Assembly: GCA_025937895.1 (NCBI GenBank)
Contig: JAICQL010000002.1
Coordinates: 62,001-126,000 of the forward strand
Reading direction: 5' to 3'
DNA: 64,000 nucleotides
Origin: Polyangiaceae bacterium
GTDB taxonomy: Bacteria > Myxococcota_A > Polyangia > Polyangiales > Polyangiaceae
Below are positions 32,530 through 40,413 of the stretch, piece by piece. The notes beneath the pieces were generated by a model that made no database searches, was not told the DNA's origin, and worked only from the letters and a program-made list of their open reading frames with translations. Every line of letters begins with the position of its first letter. The stretch's first letter is position 1. Both the position numbers and the translations under genes were made by a program.

Positions 32530-33783
32530 TTAGGGCTTGGGTGTTGCGCTCTCCTCCCAGCGGGCGAGGAACAGGTTGGTGTCCCAGGTGCCCGGCTTGG
32601 AGTTGCGATTCGAGGCAAACACGAGGGACTTTCCGTCCGGGGAGAACATCGGAAAGCCGTCGAAATCCGCGGCGTAGGTGATGCGCTCCAGGTTGGAGCC
32701 ATCCACGTCCACCGCGTACAGGTCGAAGTCCCGGCGGCGCGGATCGCCGTAGTTGGTGGAGAAGATGATGCGCTCCGCCGAGGGGTAGAAGAACGGCCCG
32801 AAGGCGGCCACGTCCAGCTTGGTCACCTGCTTGGCGTCCGTGCCGTCGGCGTTGGCCACGTACAGCTCCAGTTTGGTTGGGCGCACCAGCCCCTTGGCGA
32901 GCAGGCCCTTGTAGTCCTCCAGCTCCGCGCCTTCGGGGCGCGACGCGCGCCACACGATCTTCTTGCAATCGCTGCTGAAGAATGCGCCACCGTCATAGCC
33001 GGGGGTGTGGGTCAGGCGCTTGACGTTCTTGCCGTCGGAGTCCATGCGATAGAGCTCCAGATCGCCGTCGCGCACCGAGGTGAAGATGATCGAGCCATCT
33101 TTGCTGCACACCGTGCCCTCCGCGTCGTACCCCGGTGAGCTGGTCAGCTGCCGGAGCTTGGAGCCGTCAGCGTTGGCGCGGAAGATGTCGTAGCCCTCGT
33201 ACAGCGCCCACACGTAGCCCTGGCTCTGATCGGCCTTGGGCGGGCACTCGGGGCTGGCGACGTGGGTGGAGGCGTAGATGATCTCCTTGTCACCGGGCAG
33301 GAAGTAGGCGCAGGTGGTGGCGCCCTTGCCGGTCGACACCAGCTGCGGCTTGGCGTTGGGATCGCGCGCGGGCCGCACGTAGATCTGATCGCAGCCGTCG
33401 CCCTCGTGCGCCTGATAGATCAGCTTCGAACCGTCGAAGGACCAGTACGCCTCCGCGTTCTCGCCGGCAGTGGTGAGCTGCACCAGCTCCTTCAGGTGCA
33501 CCTCCTTCGCCGCGACCTCCTCGGGCGACAGCTTCGGAGCAGCCGCATGAGCGCCGCCTGCGCCGTGCCCATGCGGCGAAGCGCCATGCGCCGATGCGCC
33601 GCCCGCTCCGTGCCCGTGCGGGGAGGTGGCGGCCTTCTCCGCGGTGCCGGCGGACGCTCCAGCAGCCGCCGTTTCTGCGCTGGGAGGGGGAGCCGACTTC
33701 GCGCACGACGAGGTGGCAACGGCGGCAAAGAGAGCGGCAAAAACTGCCGTGGGCGTGGAATTGCGAAGCTGATTGCGAGCCAT
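32530..33783 (-). CDS. TolB-like beta-propeller lipoprotein with His-rich linker
   Basis: 417 residues. Lipobox TSSC (C27). Residues about 54-85 form a Gly/His/Ala linker with two copies of SPHGHGAGG. The remainder is a WD40-like (PD40/TolB) propeller with recurring blades: AYWSFDGSKLIYQA, YDAEGTVCSKDGSIIFTS, YDGGAFFSSDCKKIVWRA, FDGFPMFSPDGKSLVFAS. It is probably lipid-anchored and periplasmic or surface-exposed, binding protein or polymer. The His-rich linker might bind metal. The ATG at 33783 begins a good signal peptide; a longer reading is antisense to the divergent hydrolase gene. Confidence 0.87.
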   Translation of the reverse strand: MARNQLRNSTPTAVFAALFAAVATSSCAKSAPPPSAETAAAGASAGTAEKAATSPHGHGAGGASAHGASPHGHGAGGAHAAAPKLSPEEVAAKEVHLKELVQLTTAGENAEAYWSFDGSKLIYQAHEGDGCDQIYVRPARDPNAKPQLVSTGKGATTCAYFLPGDKEIIYASTHVASPECPPKADQSQGYVWALYEGYDIFRANADGSKLRQLTSSPGYDAEGTVCSKDGSIIFTSVRDGDLELYRMDSDGKNVKRLTHTPGYDGGAFFSSDCKKIVWRASRPEGAELEDYKGLLAKGLVRPTKLELYVANADGTDAKQVTKLDVAAFGPFFYPSAERIIFSTNYGDPRRRDFDLYAVDVDGSNLERITYAADFDGFPMFSPDGKSLVFASNRNSKPGTWDTNLFLARWEESATPKP

Positions 33784-33885
33784 ATGGAGTGCGCTCACCC
33801 TATTGGCGGGCCCGGGGGCGAGCAACTGAATTAGCCGGACACAACTTGCTGGGGCCGCGCGGCAGCGCGTTCTAGACTCGCGCTC

Positions 33886-34551
33886 ATGCGTACAGCACTG
33901 CTCGCGCTCCACGGCTACACCATGAACGGCGCCGGCTTGCGGCGCTTGTTGCTCGGGCTCGAGACACGGCTGTCCGAGCACGTGGAGCTGATCTTTCCCG
34001 ACGCCCCGAATGTCGCCAGCGCGGCCGCGGTGGCACGGCTGGAGCAGCGCATGCAAGTGCCCCGCGGCGCCCCACCGCATCTCGAGTGGTGGAGCGCGAG
34101 CGAGGATGGCCGCGCGTACCAGGGCTGGGACAGCTCGTGCGCGGCGCTGCGCGAGCTGCTCGAGCGCCATCCCGGCGCCGGTGTGCTGGGCTTCAGCCAG
34201 GGTGCCGCGGTGGCCGCTGCGCTGGCAGCGCTCGGCAGTCACGGGCGGCTGCCGCCGCTGCGCTTCGCGGTGATGGTGGCGGGTTTCACCCCGCGCTCCG
34301 CGGAGCTTGCGCCGCTGTTTGCGGGAGCGCCGCTGGACGTGCCCTCACTGCACGTCTGGGGCACGGCAGACCCCTTCGCCAAACACGGCCTCGCGCTGGC
34401 AGAGAAGTTCAGCGCCAGCTCGCGCGAGCTGCTGACCTGGGCTGGAGGGCACAAGCTGCCGGGCGGCGAGGCGGCAGCTGGGCTCGTGGACTTCGTGCGC
34501 CGGCATGCTGCCGGAGCCCGAAATAACCCAGCCGGACGCTCGGACAAGTAG
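33886..34551 (+). CDS. Alpha/beta hydrolase (serine hydrolase FSH type)
   Basis: 221 residues. The family opening TALLALHGYTMNGAGLRRLL supplies the oxyanion loop. The nucleophile elbow is GVLGFSQGAAVAAAL, the acid is in HVWGTADPFAK, and the base in TWAGGHKLPGG, giving a complete Ser-Asp-His triad. It resembles the FSH1/OVCA2 esterase family, which cleaves short carboxylesters. It is probably cytoplasmic (no signal peptide). It is divergent from the TolB-like lipoprotein across 102 bases. Confidence 0.88.
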   Translation: MRTALLALHGYTMNGAGLRRLLLGLETRLSEHVELIFPDAPNVASAAAVARLEQRMQVPRGAPPHLEWWSASEDGRAYQGWDSSCAALRELLERHPGAGVLGFSQGAAVAAALAALGSHGRLPPLRFAVMVAGFTPRSAELAPLFAGAPLDVPSLHVWGTADPFAKHGLALAEKFSASSRELLTWAGGHKLPGGEAAAGLVDFVRRHAAGARNNPAGRSDK

Positions 34552-34631
34552 CGTTTCAACCTCCCGCGGCTTCATGCTACAGCTGCCGGAGCTCTTTCCT
34601 CGTCCCATTTGTTGAAGGCTCCTCTCACGTC

Positions 34632-35843
34632 ATGACCTCCCTGAAGCTGTCATCTGGAACGTGGTGGTGCGGAGCGCTGCTCGCGCTCGCCTGCTCTTCC
34701 TCCAGCGCCCCCCCCGCGACAGAGCCCCTGCCGCCGCCCGAGGCTGCCGCCTGTCAGGAGGCGGGCCGCGCCTGCACCTGGCTGGGTCTGCCCGGAGAAG
34801 ACGGCTTCAACGGCGATGGCCTGAACCGCCGCGCGACGAAGATCTACTGGTCGATGGACATGGCCTTCGGCGCCGACGGCATCGTGTGGTTCATCGACTG
34901 GAACAATCACATGGTGCGCCGCGTGCTGCCCGATCAGACCGTGGAGACGGTGGTGGGCATGACCGACATCCCCGGCTTTCCCGGCGACGGCGGGCCAGGG
35001 GAAAATACGCCGGCAGGCGCGCTCGGCACCACCGTTGCCCTGAACCACCCGACGGAGCTCGCGTTCGACATCGACGGCACCTTGCTGGTGATGGCCTGGC
35101 ACAATCACAAGCTGCGCACCCTCGATCCGGAGACGCTGCAGGTGCACATCGAGTGCGGCGCAGGCGCCGGCTATCGCGGTGACGGCATGCCGGCAGCGCA
35201 GGCGCTCTTTCGCCAGCCCAAGGCGCTGGCGCTCGGCCCCGCCGGCGAGCGCTACATCGTCGATCAGCAGAATTTCCGCATTCGCCGCATCGACGCGGCC
35301 GGTCTGATCGAGACCATCGCCGGCACCGGGCAGCAGGGCGACGGCACGGTGCAAGGCGACGGCGGCCCCGCCACCATGAGCGCGCTCAGCCTGGAGGCTG
35401 GCTCCAATCCCGAGCCCTCCGGCGGCCTGGCGCTCGCGGGGAACCTGCTGTACTTCGCCGATACCCTGGCCAACCGGGTGCGCGTGATCAACCTGGAGAC
35501 GGGTGTGATCGACGCCTTCGCGGGCACGGGCGAGCCCGGCTACGCGGGTGACGGCGGCCGAGCCAGCGGCGCGCAGCTACATCATCCGCGCGATCTGGAG
35601 ATCGGGCCCGGGGGCGACGTGTACGTGGCCGATACCGACAACCACGTGGTGCGCGCCATCAGCGCCAGCGATGGCAGCATCCGCACTGTCGCCGGCACTG
35701 GCGAGCCAGGGCTGGACGTGGAAGAAGGGCTGCTCGCCAGCGAGACGCGGCTGTCGCGCCCGTTCGGCATCGACTTTGATCTGGAGGGCAACCTGTTCAT
35801 CTCCGACACCCTCAACAGCCGCATCGTGAGGGTGCAGCAATGA
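34632..35843 (+). CDS. NHL-repeat beta-propeller lipoprotein
   Basis: 403 residues. Lipobox LAC (C21), then a Pro/Ser linker and an NHL propeller. Blades recur as MAFGADGIVWFIDWNNHMVRRV, ELAFDIDGTLLVMAWHNHKLRTL, YIVDQQNFRIRRIDAAG, LLYFADTLANRVRVIN and DVYVADTDNHVVRAI, with GDGGP-type turns between. It is probably exported and lipid-anchored, acting as a binding scaffold. It overlaps the next, related propeller gene by 4 bases, so the pair probably arose by duplication and is co-translated. Confidence 0.87.
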   Translation: MTSLKLSSGTWWCGALLALACSSSSAPPATEPLPPPEAAACQEAGRACTWLGLPGEDGFNGDGLNRRATKIYWSMDMAFGADGIVWFIDWNNHMVRRVLPDQTVETVVGMTDIPGFPGDGGPGENTPAGALGTTVALNHPTELAFDIDGTLLVMAWHNHKLRTLDPETLQVHIECGAGAGYRGDGMPAAQALFRQPKALALGPAGERYIVDQQNFRIRRIDAAGLIETIAGTGQQGDGTVQGDGGPATMSALSLEAGSNPEPSGGLALAGNLLYFADTLANRVRVINLETGVIDAFAGTGEPGYAGDGGRASGAQLHHPRDLEIGPGGDVYVADTDNHVVRAISASDGSIRTVAGTGEPGLDVEEGLLASETRLSRPFGIDFDLEGNLFISDTLNSRIVRVQQ

Positions 35844-37141
35844 CGGGCGCACGTGGCCTGTATGGTCTGTGGGCGGCGGCTGCCTTGCTGCTGGCCTGCG
35901 GCGCGGACGACGCGGCGGACCCCTGTGCGACGGGTGGCGGCCCCGGCGTCATCTGCACGATCGTCGGCGCGGGCACGAGCACCCAGGGTGGCTACGCCGG
36001 TGACGGCGGCCCTGCGCTGGAGGCGCTGCTCTCGTTCCCACAGGACACGCTGACCGCATCCGACGGCTCGCTGTACCTGCTCGACTGGAACAACCACCGC
36101 ATCCGCAAGGTATCCGGCGGGCTCATCGAGCACGTGGCGGGCCGGGGCGAGCTGGGCGGTACGCTGGATGATCCGGCCAACTCCGACTTCAACCACCCGA
36201 CGGGCATCGTGTTCTCGCAGGACGAGACGCGCCTGGTGGTGGCGGCGTGGCACAACAGCAAGATCCGCACCCTCGATCTGGGCAGCCTGGGGATCGTCGA
36301 CACCTGCGGCGATGGCCGGCGCGCCTACTTCGGCGACGGCGGCCCCGCGCTGACCGCCTCGCTCGACTTGCCGGCGAGCATCGCCTGGGATCAGGAGCGC
36401 AACCTGCTGATCATGGATCAAGCCAACCAGGCGCTGCGCCGCATCGACGCCGCAGGCAATATCCACACCGTGTACGGCAAGTGCGTGATCGACGCGCCCC
36501 CGCCCTCCGGCCCCGGTCCGTGTGAAGAAGGCCAGGTGCCCACCGCCTGCCCGCCCGTGGATGGTCTGGCCTCTGGCAAATACACCTGTGGCGATCCCGC
36601 GCTCACCTGCGGCAACCCCTGCACTCCGGCCTACGCCGGTGACGAGGGCCCGGCGACGGAGATGCGCATCGCGCAGCCCTTCGGGCAGTCCGCGGATCCG
36701 GCGGGGCGCATCGCCTTCGGTCCGGATGGCACGCTGTATTTTGCCGATACCTCCAACGCCTTGCTGCGTAGCATCGATCCGGCGGGCATCGTGCACCGCG
36801 TGGCAGGGTTGCCACCGGAGGGGCGCGACATCCAGAGCGGCTACTCCGGCGACGGCGGCCCCGCGCTGGAGGCGCAGCTGAATAACCCCGTGGATCTGGC
36901 CGTGGGCCAGGATGGCACAATCTACTTCACGGATACCTACAATCACTGCGTGCGCGCCATCGATCCGCAAGGCATCATCGACACCGTGGTCGGGCAGTGC
37001 GGCGTGCAGGGGGATGCCGGTGACGGCGGCCTCGCGCGCAGCGCGCTGCTGCGCCGCCCTTACGGTCTGGAGCTGGTGGCTGACACGCTCATCGTGAGCG
37101 ACACCGGTAACAACCGCATCCGCTCCGTGCAGCTGCGCTGA
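35840..37141 (+). CDS. NHL-repeat beta-propeller lipoprotein (paralogue)
   Basis: 433 residues. Lipobox LLAC (C20). NHL blades: LYLLDWNNHRIRKV, LVVAAWHNSKIRTL, LLIMDQANQALRRIDAAGN, LYFADTSNALLRSIDPAG, IYFTDTYNHCVRAID and LIVSDTGNNRIRSV, separated by AGDGGPAL turns. A Cys-rich insert of about 40 residues (CVIDAPP to CGNPCTPAYAG) interrupts the propeller between blades; the Cys residues probably form disulfides outside the cell. The start is in an ATGA overlap with the first propeller gene. Confidence 0.87.
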   Translation: MTGARGLYGLWAAAALLLACGADDAADPCATGGGPGVICTIVGAGTSTQGGYAGDGGPALEALLSFPQDTLTASDGSLYLLDWNNHRIRKVSGGLIEHVAGRGELGGTLDDPANSDFNHPTGIVFSQDETRLVVAAWHNSKIRTLDLGSLGIVDTCGDGRRAYFGDGGPALTASLDLPASIAWDQERNLLIMDQANQALRRIDAAGNIHTVYGKCVIDAPPPSGPGPCEEGQVPTACPPVDGLASGKYTCGDPALTCGNPCTPAYAGDEGPATEMRIAQPFGQSADPAGRIAFGPDGTLYFADTSNALLRSIDPAGIVHRVAGLPPEGRDIQSGYSGDGGPALEAQLNNPVDLAVGQDGTIYFTDTYNHCVRAIDPQGIIDTVVGQCGVQGDAGDGGLARSALLRRPYGLELVADTLIVSDTGNNRIRSVQLR

Positions 37142-37172
37142 TCGCTGCACGACCACCAGAAGGCTCGCTGCC

Positions 37173-37673
37173 ATGCTCCTGCTCCATCTGCCCGCGACTC
37201 GCAAACGGCTCTGTCAGCTCGCGCTCCTCGTGCTCGCCGCCTGCGGCAACGATGAGGGGGATGCCACGCCACCCGCCCTCAGCGAGCCGCTGTTCCCGGA
37301 GGACTTCAGGGCCACCTTCCAGGAAGTGCGCAACTGCCGCCCCAGCAGCGAGCACGATCTGAGCCGGGTGGTGGTGTATGCGGACCCGCAGGCGCTGGCC
37401 CCGTACACCACCCGCGAGGGCGAGTTCGAGCCCGGAGCCACCCTGGTCAAGGAAGAGTACGACGGCACCGACAGCAGCTGTGAGGGCCCCGTCACGCAGT
37501 GGACCGTGATGCAGCGCCTGGCGGCGGGCAGCTCTCCGGACACGCTCGACTGGCGCTGGCAGCGCGTGAGCCTCGAGCGCAGCGTGGTCAGCCAGGATGA
37601 GCGCCGCTGTACCGGCTGTCACACGGCGTGTCGCGAGCCAGAGGGCTTCGCGAACACGTGCGCCTTGCCGTGA
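37173..37673 (+). CDS. P460-like c-type cytochrome lipoprotein
   Basis: 166 residues. Lipobox LAAC (C24). The mature part fits the cytochrome P460-like domain: YADPQALAPYTTREGEFEPGATLVKEEYDG, then WTVMQRL, and a single heme motif CTGCH (146-150) near the C-terminus. P460 cytochromes bind heme covalently by CxxCH plus a Lys or other crosslink and act on nitrogen compounds, or serve as electron carriers. It follows the second propeller by 31 bases and overlaps the next gene, so the four genes form one unit. Confidence 0.78.
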   Translation: MLLLHLPATRKRLCQLALLVLAACGNDEGDATPPALSEPLFPEDFRATFQEVRNCRPSSEHDLSRVVVYADPQALAPYTTREGEFEPGATLVKEEYDGTDSSCEGPVTQWTVMQRLAAGSSPDTLDWRWQRVSLERSVVSQDERRCTGCHTACREPEGFANTCALP

Positions 37674-38752
37674 CCGGCGCCGCGCGTCAGCTGCTCCCTA
37701 GCTGGGGCCGCTGGCTGCTCGCGCTGCTCGCGCTGGCTGCAAGTGGCTGTGCTGACGGCGACGAGGACGAGTCCGCTCCCAGCTGGCAAGTCGTGGCGCC
37801 GCACCTGGATGCCGCGCTGCTCTCGGTCTGGGGCACGAGCCCGAGTGACGTGTGGGCCGCCGGCGCAGACCCGGGAGACGGGCCGCTGGTGTTGCACTAC
37901 GACGGCGCGAGCTGGCAGCGCCTGGATACGGGTCACAGCGGCGATCTGTGGTGGGTGTTCGGCTTCGCCGAGGGCCCGCTATACTTTGGCGGCACTGGCG
38001 GCACCATCTTGCGCTGGCAAGGCGGCGCCTTCGAGCGCATGTCCACCCCGGGCACGGGCACGGTGTTCGGCATCTGGGGCGCGAGCCCGGACGAGCTGTG
38101 GGCGGTGGGCGGCGCCGCTGGCGGCTCGCGCGGCGCGTTTGCCTGGCGGCTCGACGTCGAGTCAGCGAGCTGGCGCGACGCGCCGGGCTTCCCCGCGGAG
38201 CTGAGCGAGCGTGACGCGCTGTGGAAGGTGTCTGGACAGGGCACCAGTGACGTGTGGCTGGTCGGCACTGGCGGCAAGCTGTTGCACTGGGATGGCACCC
38301 AGCTCACACCCTCGTTCGCGGGCATCGCCGAGTCGCTGTTCACCGTGCACGCCAGCTCCACGCGCTTTGCGGCCGTCGGTGGCTTCGTCTCCGGGCTGTT
38401 GCTGGAGCGCGAGGTGGGGCAGCCCTCCAGTGCGCCGTGGAGCGACGTGAGCCCGCCCGGCGCGCAGGCGCTGGTGGGCGTGTGCCTGACCGAGCGCGGC
38501 GGTTATGCGGTCGGTCAGTTTGGCTACGTGGCTAGGCGCGACGAGCAAGGCTGGCGTGAAGAGGTGACGGGGCTCCCACCGGATCCGGGCAATCGCTCGC
38601 TGCACTCGGTGTGGGTCGCTCCCGATGGCGGCGTGTGGGCAGCGGGCGGTCAGGTGGCGGTGGAGCCGCTGCTCGACGGCTGGTTGCTGCACAAGCGCGC
38701 CCCTTCCGGCGCAGCCGTGTCGAGCGCAGGCCTGCCGCTGTCAGCGGAGTGA
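37670..38752 (+). CDS. Beta-propeller lipoprotein
   Basis: About 360 residues. The GTG start lies inside the stop of the P460 gene (GTGA) and gives a signal peptide with lipobox ASGC (C27). The mature part has repeats of the form LLSVWGTSPSDVWAAG, LWWVFGFAEGPLYFGG, TVFGIWGASPDELWAVGG, LWKVSGQGTSDVWLVG and LHSVWVAPDGGVWAAGG, a W-G-x-S-x-D-V-W-A-V-G blade common in myxobacterial secreted proteins and related to YCF48/kelch-like propellers. Its ligand is unknown. An upstream GTG at 37628 is possible but less natural. Confidence 0.83.
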   Translation: MTGAARQLLPSWGRWLLALLALAASGCADGDEDESAPSWQVVAPHLDAALLSVWGTSPSDVWAAGADPGDGPLVLHYDGASWQRLDTGHSGDLWWVFGFAEGPLYFGGTGGTILRWQGGAFERMSTPGTGTVFGIWGASPDELWAVGGAAGGSRGAFAWRLDVESASWRDAPGFPAELSERDALWKVSGQGTSDVWLVGTGGKLLHWDGTQLTPSFAGIAESLFTVHASSTRFAAVGGFVSGLLLEREVGQPSSAPWSDVSPPGAQALVGVCLTERGGYAVGQFGYVARRDEQGWREEVTGLPPDPGNRSLHSVWVAPDGGVWAAGGQVAVEPLLDGWLLHKRAPSGAAVSSAGLPLSAE

Positions 38753-38805
38753 GCACCTGACGAGCCCGCATCCGGCCCGGCGGCGGTTGACGGCCCGTCT
38801 GCGCT

Positions 38806-40413
38806 GTGAGACCGTCGCCCGCCTTTTTGCGGCTCGACCCGGCGCTGGTGGCGTCCAGCGCGCTCAACGATGAGCTCGTGCGGCGAGCGCTCGGGCGCAC
38901 AGTCAACCGGTCCCCCATGCCGATCTCCCGCGAGCTAGCCGAACACGCCTTCGTCAGCGCCATCTACGCGCTGAGCCGGATTGCGCTGGCAGCGCTGGGC
39001 CTGCAGTTCAACTTCGAGCTGCGCTGGATGTTTCTGAGCGATCCGACCGAGCTGCGCGAGCGGCTGCTGGAGACGGTGCTCTACTTCCACGCCTATCCGC
39101 CGGGCATGAACCTGATCACCGGCGTCCTGCTGAAGCTGGGCGGAGCGCACGCGGAGCTGCTGGCGCGGGTGCTGTTCTGGGGTTCGGGGCTGCTGCTGGT
39201 GAATGCCCTGCTGTATGTGCTGCGCGCCGGTGCCCTGGGCAGGGTGGCGCGCTGCGCGCTGAGCTTGCTCTTCTGCCTGGCGCCCGCCAGCCTGTATTTC
39301 GAGAACCTCTATCTGTACGAGACGCCGGTGGCCGCGCTGCTGTGCCTGGCGGCCGCGCTGTTTCACCGCGCAACGTTGCAGCCCTCGCTGCTGCGCTGGC
39401 TCGCGTTCTTCACCAGCTGCGCCGTCATCGGCTGGATCCGCAGCACCTTTCACCTGATCTGGTTCGTGGCAATGCTGGTGCTCGCGCTCTGGGCCGCAGG
39501 CGCTGGTGGGCGCCGGCGCGTGCTGCTCGCGGCGCTCGCGCCGGCCTTGCTCCTGCTGTCGCTCTACCTGAAGAACTACCTCTTGTTTGGGGTGTTTGGC
39601 GCAGCCTCCTCCGGGGCCAGCAACGTGGCTCACGTGACCGTGATGCGGCTGCCCACCCAGACCCGCAACACCTGGATCCGCGAGGGCAAGCTGTCCCGCT
39701 TCTCGGCCATCAGCGTGTATGCCTCGCCGCGCGCGTACCTGCCCTATTTCGAGTCGAGCGAGAGCGAGCGCTGGCCGCAGCTGAACGCGCTGGACCGCCC
39801 CTCGGTGAACGCGCCCAACTACAACCACTGGTTCTTCCTGGAGGTGGGCAAGGAGCGCAGCGCGGATGCGCGCTACTACCTCCGGCAGCGCCCGCTCGAC
39901 TACGCCCGCACCGTCCTGAAGAGCCTGGGCCAGATCTTCGAGCCCTCCACCCTGTGGCACCCCTACGATCGCAGGAACCACGAGGAGGGCGCTCACTATC
40001 AGCACCGCCAGCTGCTCGGGCCGTACGAGTCCGTCTACAACCGGCTGGTGCACGGCGTGCCCCTGAGCCCGCAGGGCGTGTACATCTTCCTACCGCTGTG
40101 CATGGGCTGGGCGCTGCTGCGGGCCTGGAGCTGGCGGCGCGCCGCAGCGGGCGCGAGCGCGAGCGCCACGGTCGAGAACAGGGCGCGCGGGGCGCTGGTC
40201 TACTTCTGCGCCTTCCAGATCCTGTTCGTGGTGCTGCTCAGCAGCGCCTTCACCATCGGCGAGTCGTCGCGCTACCGCTTCCAGATCGAGTGCATGATCT
40301 GGCTGATCGGCGCGGTCTGCTGTGCTGACATCTTCTGCAGAATCCGCCAGCTCGCCGCGAGCCGGCGCGGTGGCGGCTGGCTCTCCGAGCGCCCGGGCTC
40401 GCTGATCACTTGA
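38806..40413 (+). CDS. Polytopic membrane protein, GT39/ArnT-like glycosyltransferase
   Basis: 535 residues from a GTG, or 498 from an ATG at 38917 just before the first helix. About ten transmembrane segments are seen. The first loop carries NFELRWMFLSDPTELRERLLETVLYFHAYPPGMNL; the acidic residues and YPPG in this loop resemble PMT/ArnT-type transferases that use polyprenyl-linked sugars. The acceptor is unknown. Neither candidate start has a good ribosome binding site. The 3' end overlaps the convergent 851-residue membrane protein by 8 bases. Confidence 0.75.
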   Translation: MRPSPAFLRLDPALVASSALNDELVRRALGRTVNRSPMPISRELAEHAFVSAIYALSRIALAALGLQFNFELRWMFLSDPTELRERLLETVLYFHAYPPGMNLITGVLLKLGGAHAELLARVLFWGSGLLLVNALLYVLRAGALGRVARCALSLLFCLAPASLYFENLYLYETPVAALLCLAAALFHRATLQPSLLRWLAFFTSCAVIGWIRSTFHLIWFVAMLVLALWAAGAGGRRRVLLAALAPALLLLSLYLKNYLLFGVFGAASSGASNVAHVTVMRLPTQTRNTWIREGKLSRFSAISVYASPRAYLPYFESSESERWPQLNALDRPSVNAPNYNHWFFLEVGKERSADARYYLRQRPLDYARTVLKSLGQIFEPSTLWHPYDRRNHEEGAHYQHRQLLGPYESVYNRLVHGVPLSPQGVYIFLPLCMGWALLRAWSWRRAAAGASASATVENRARGALVYFCAFQILFVVLLSSAFTIGESSRYRFQIECMIWLIGAVCCADIFCRIRQLAASRRGGGWLSERPGSLIT

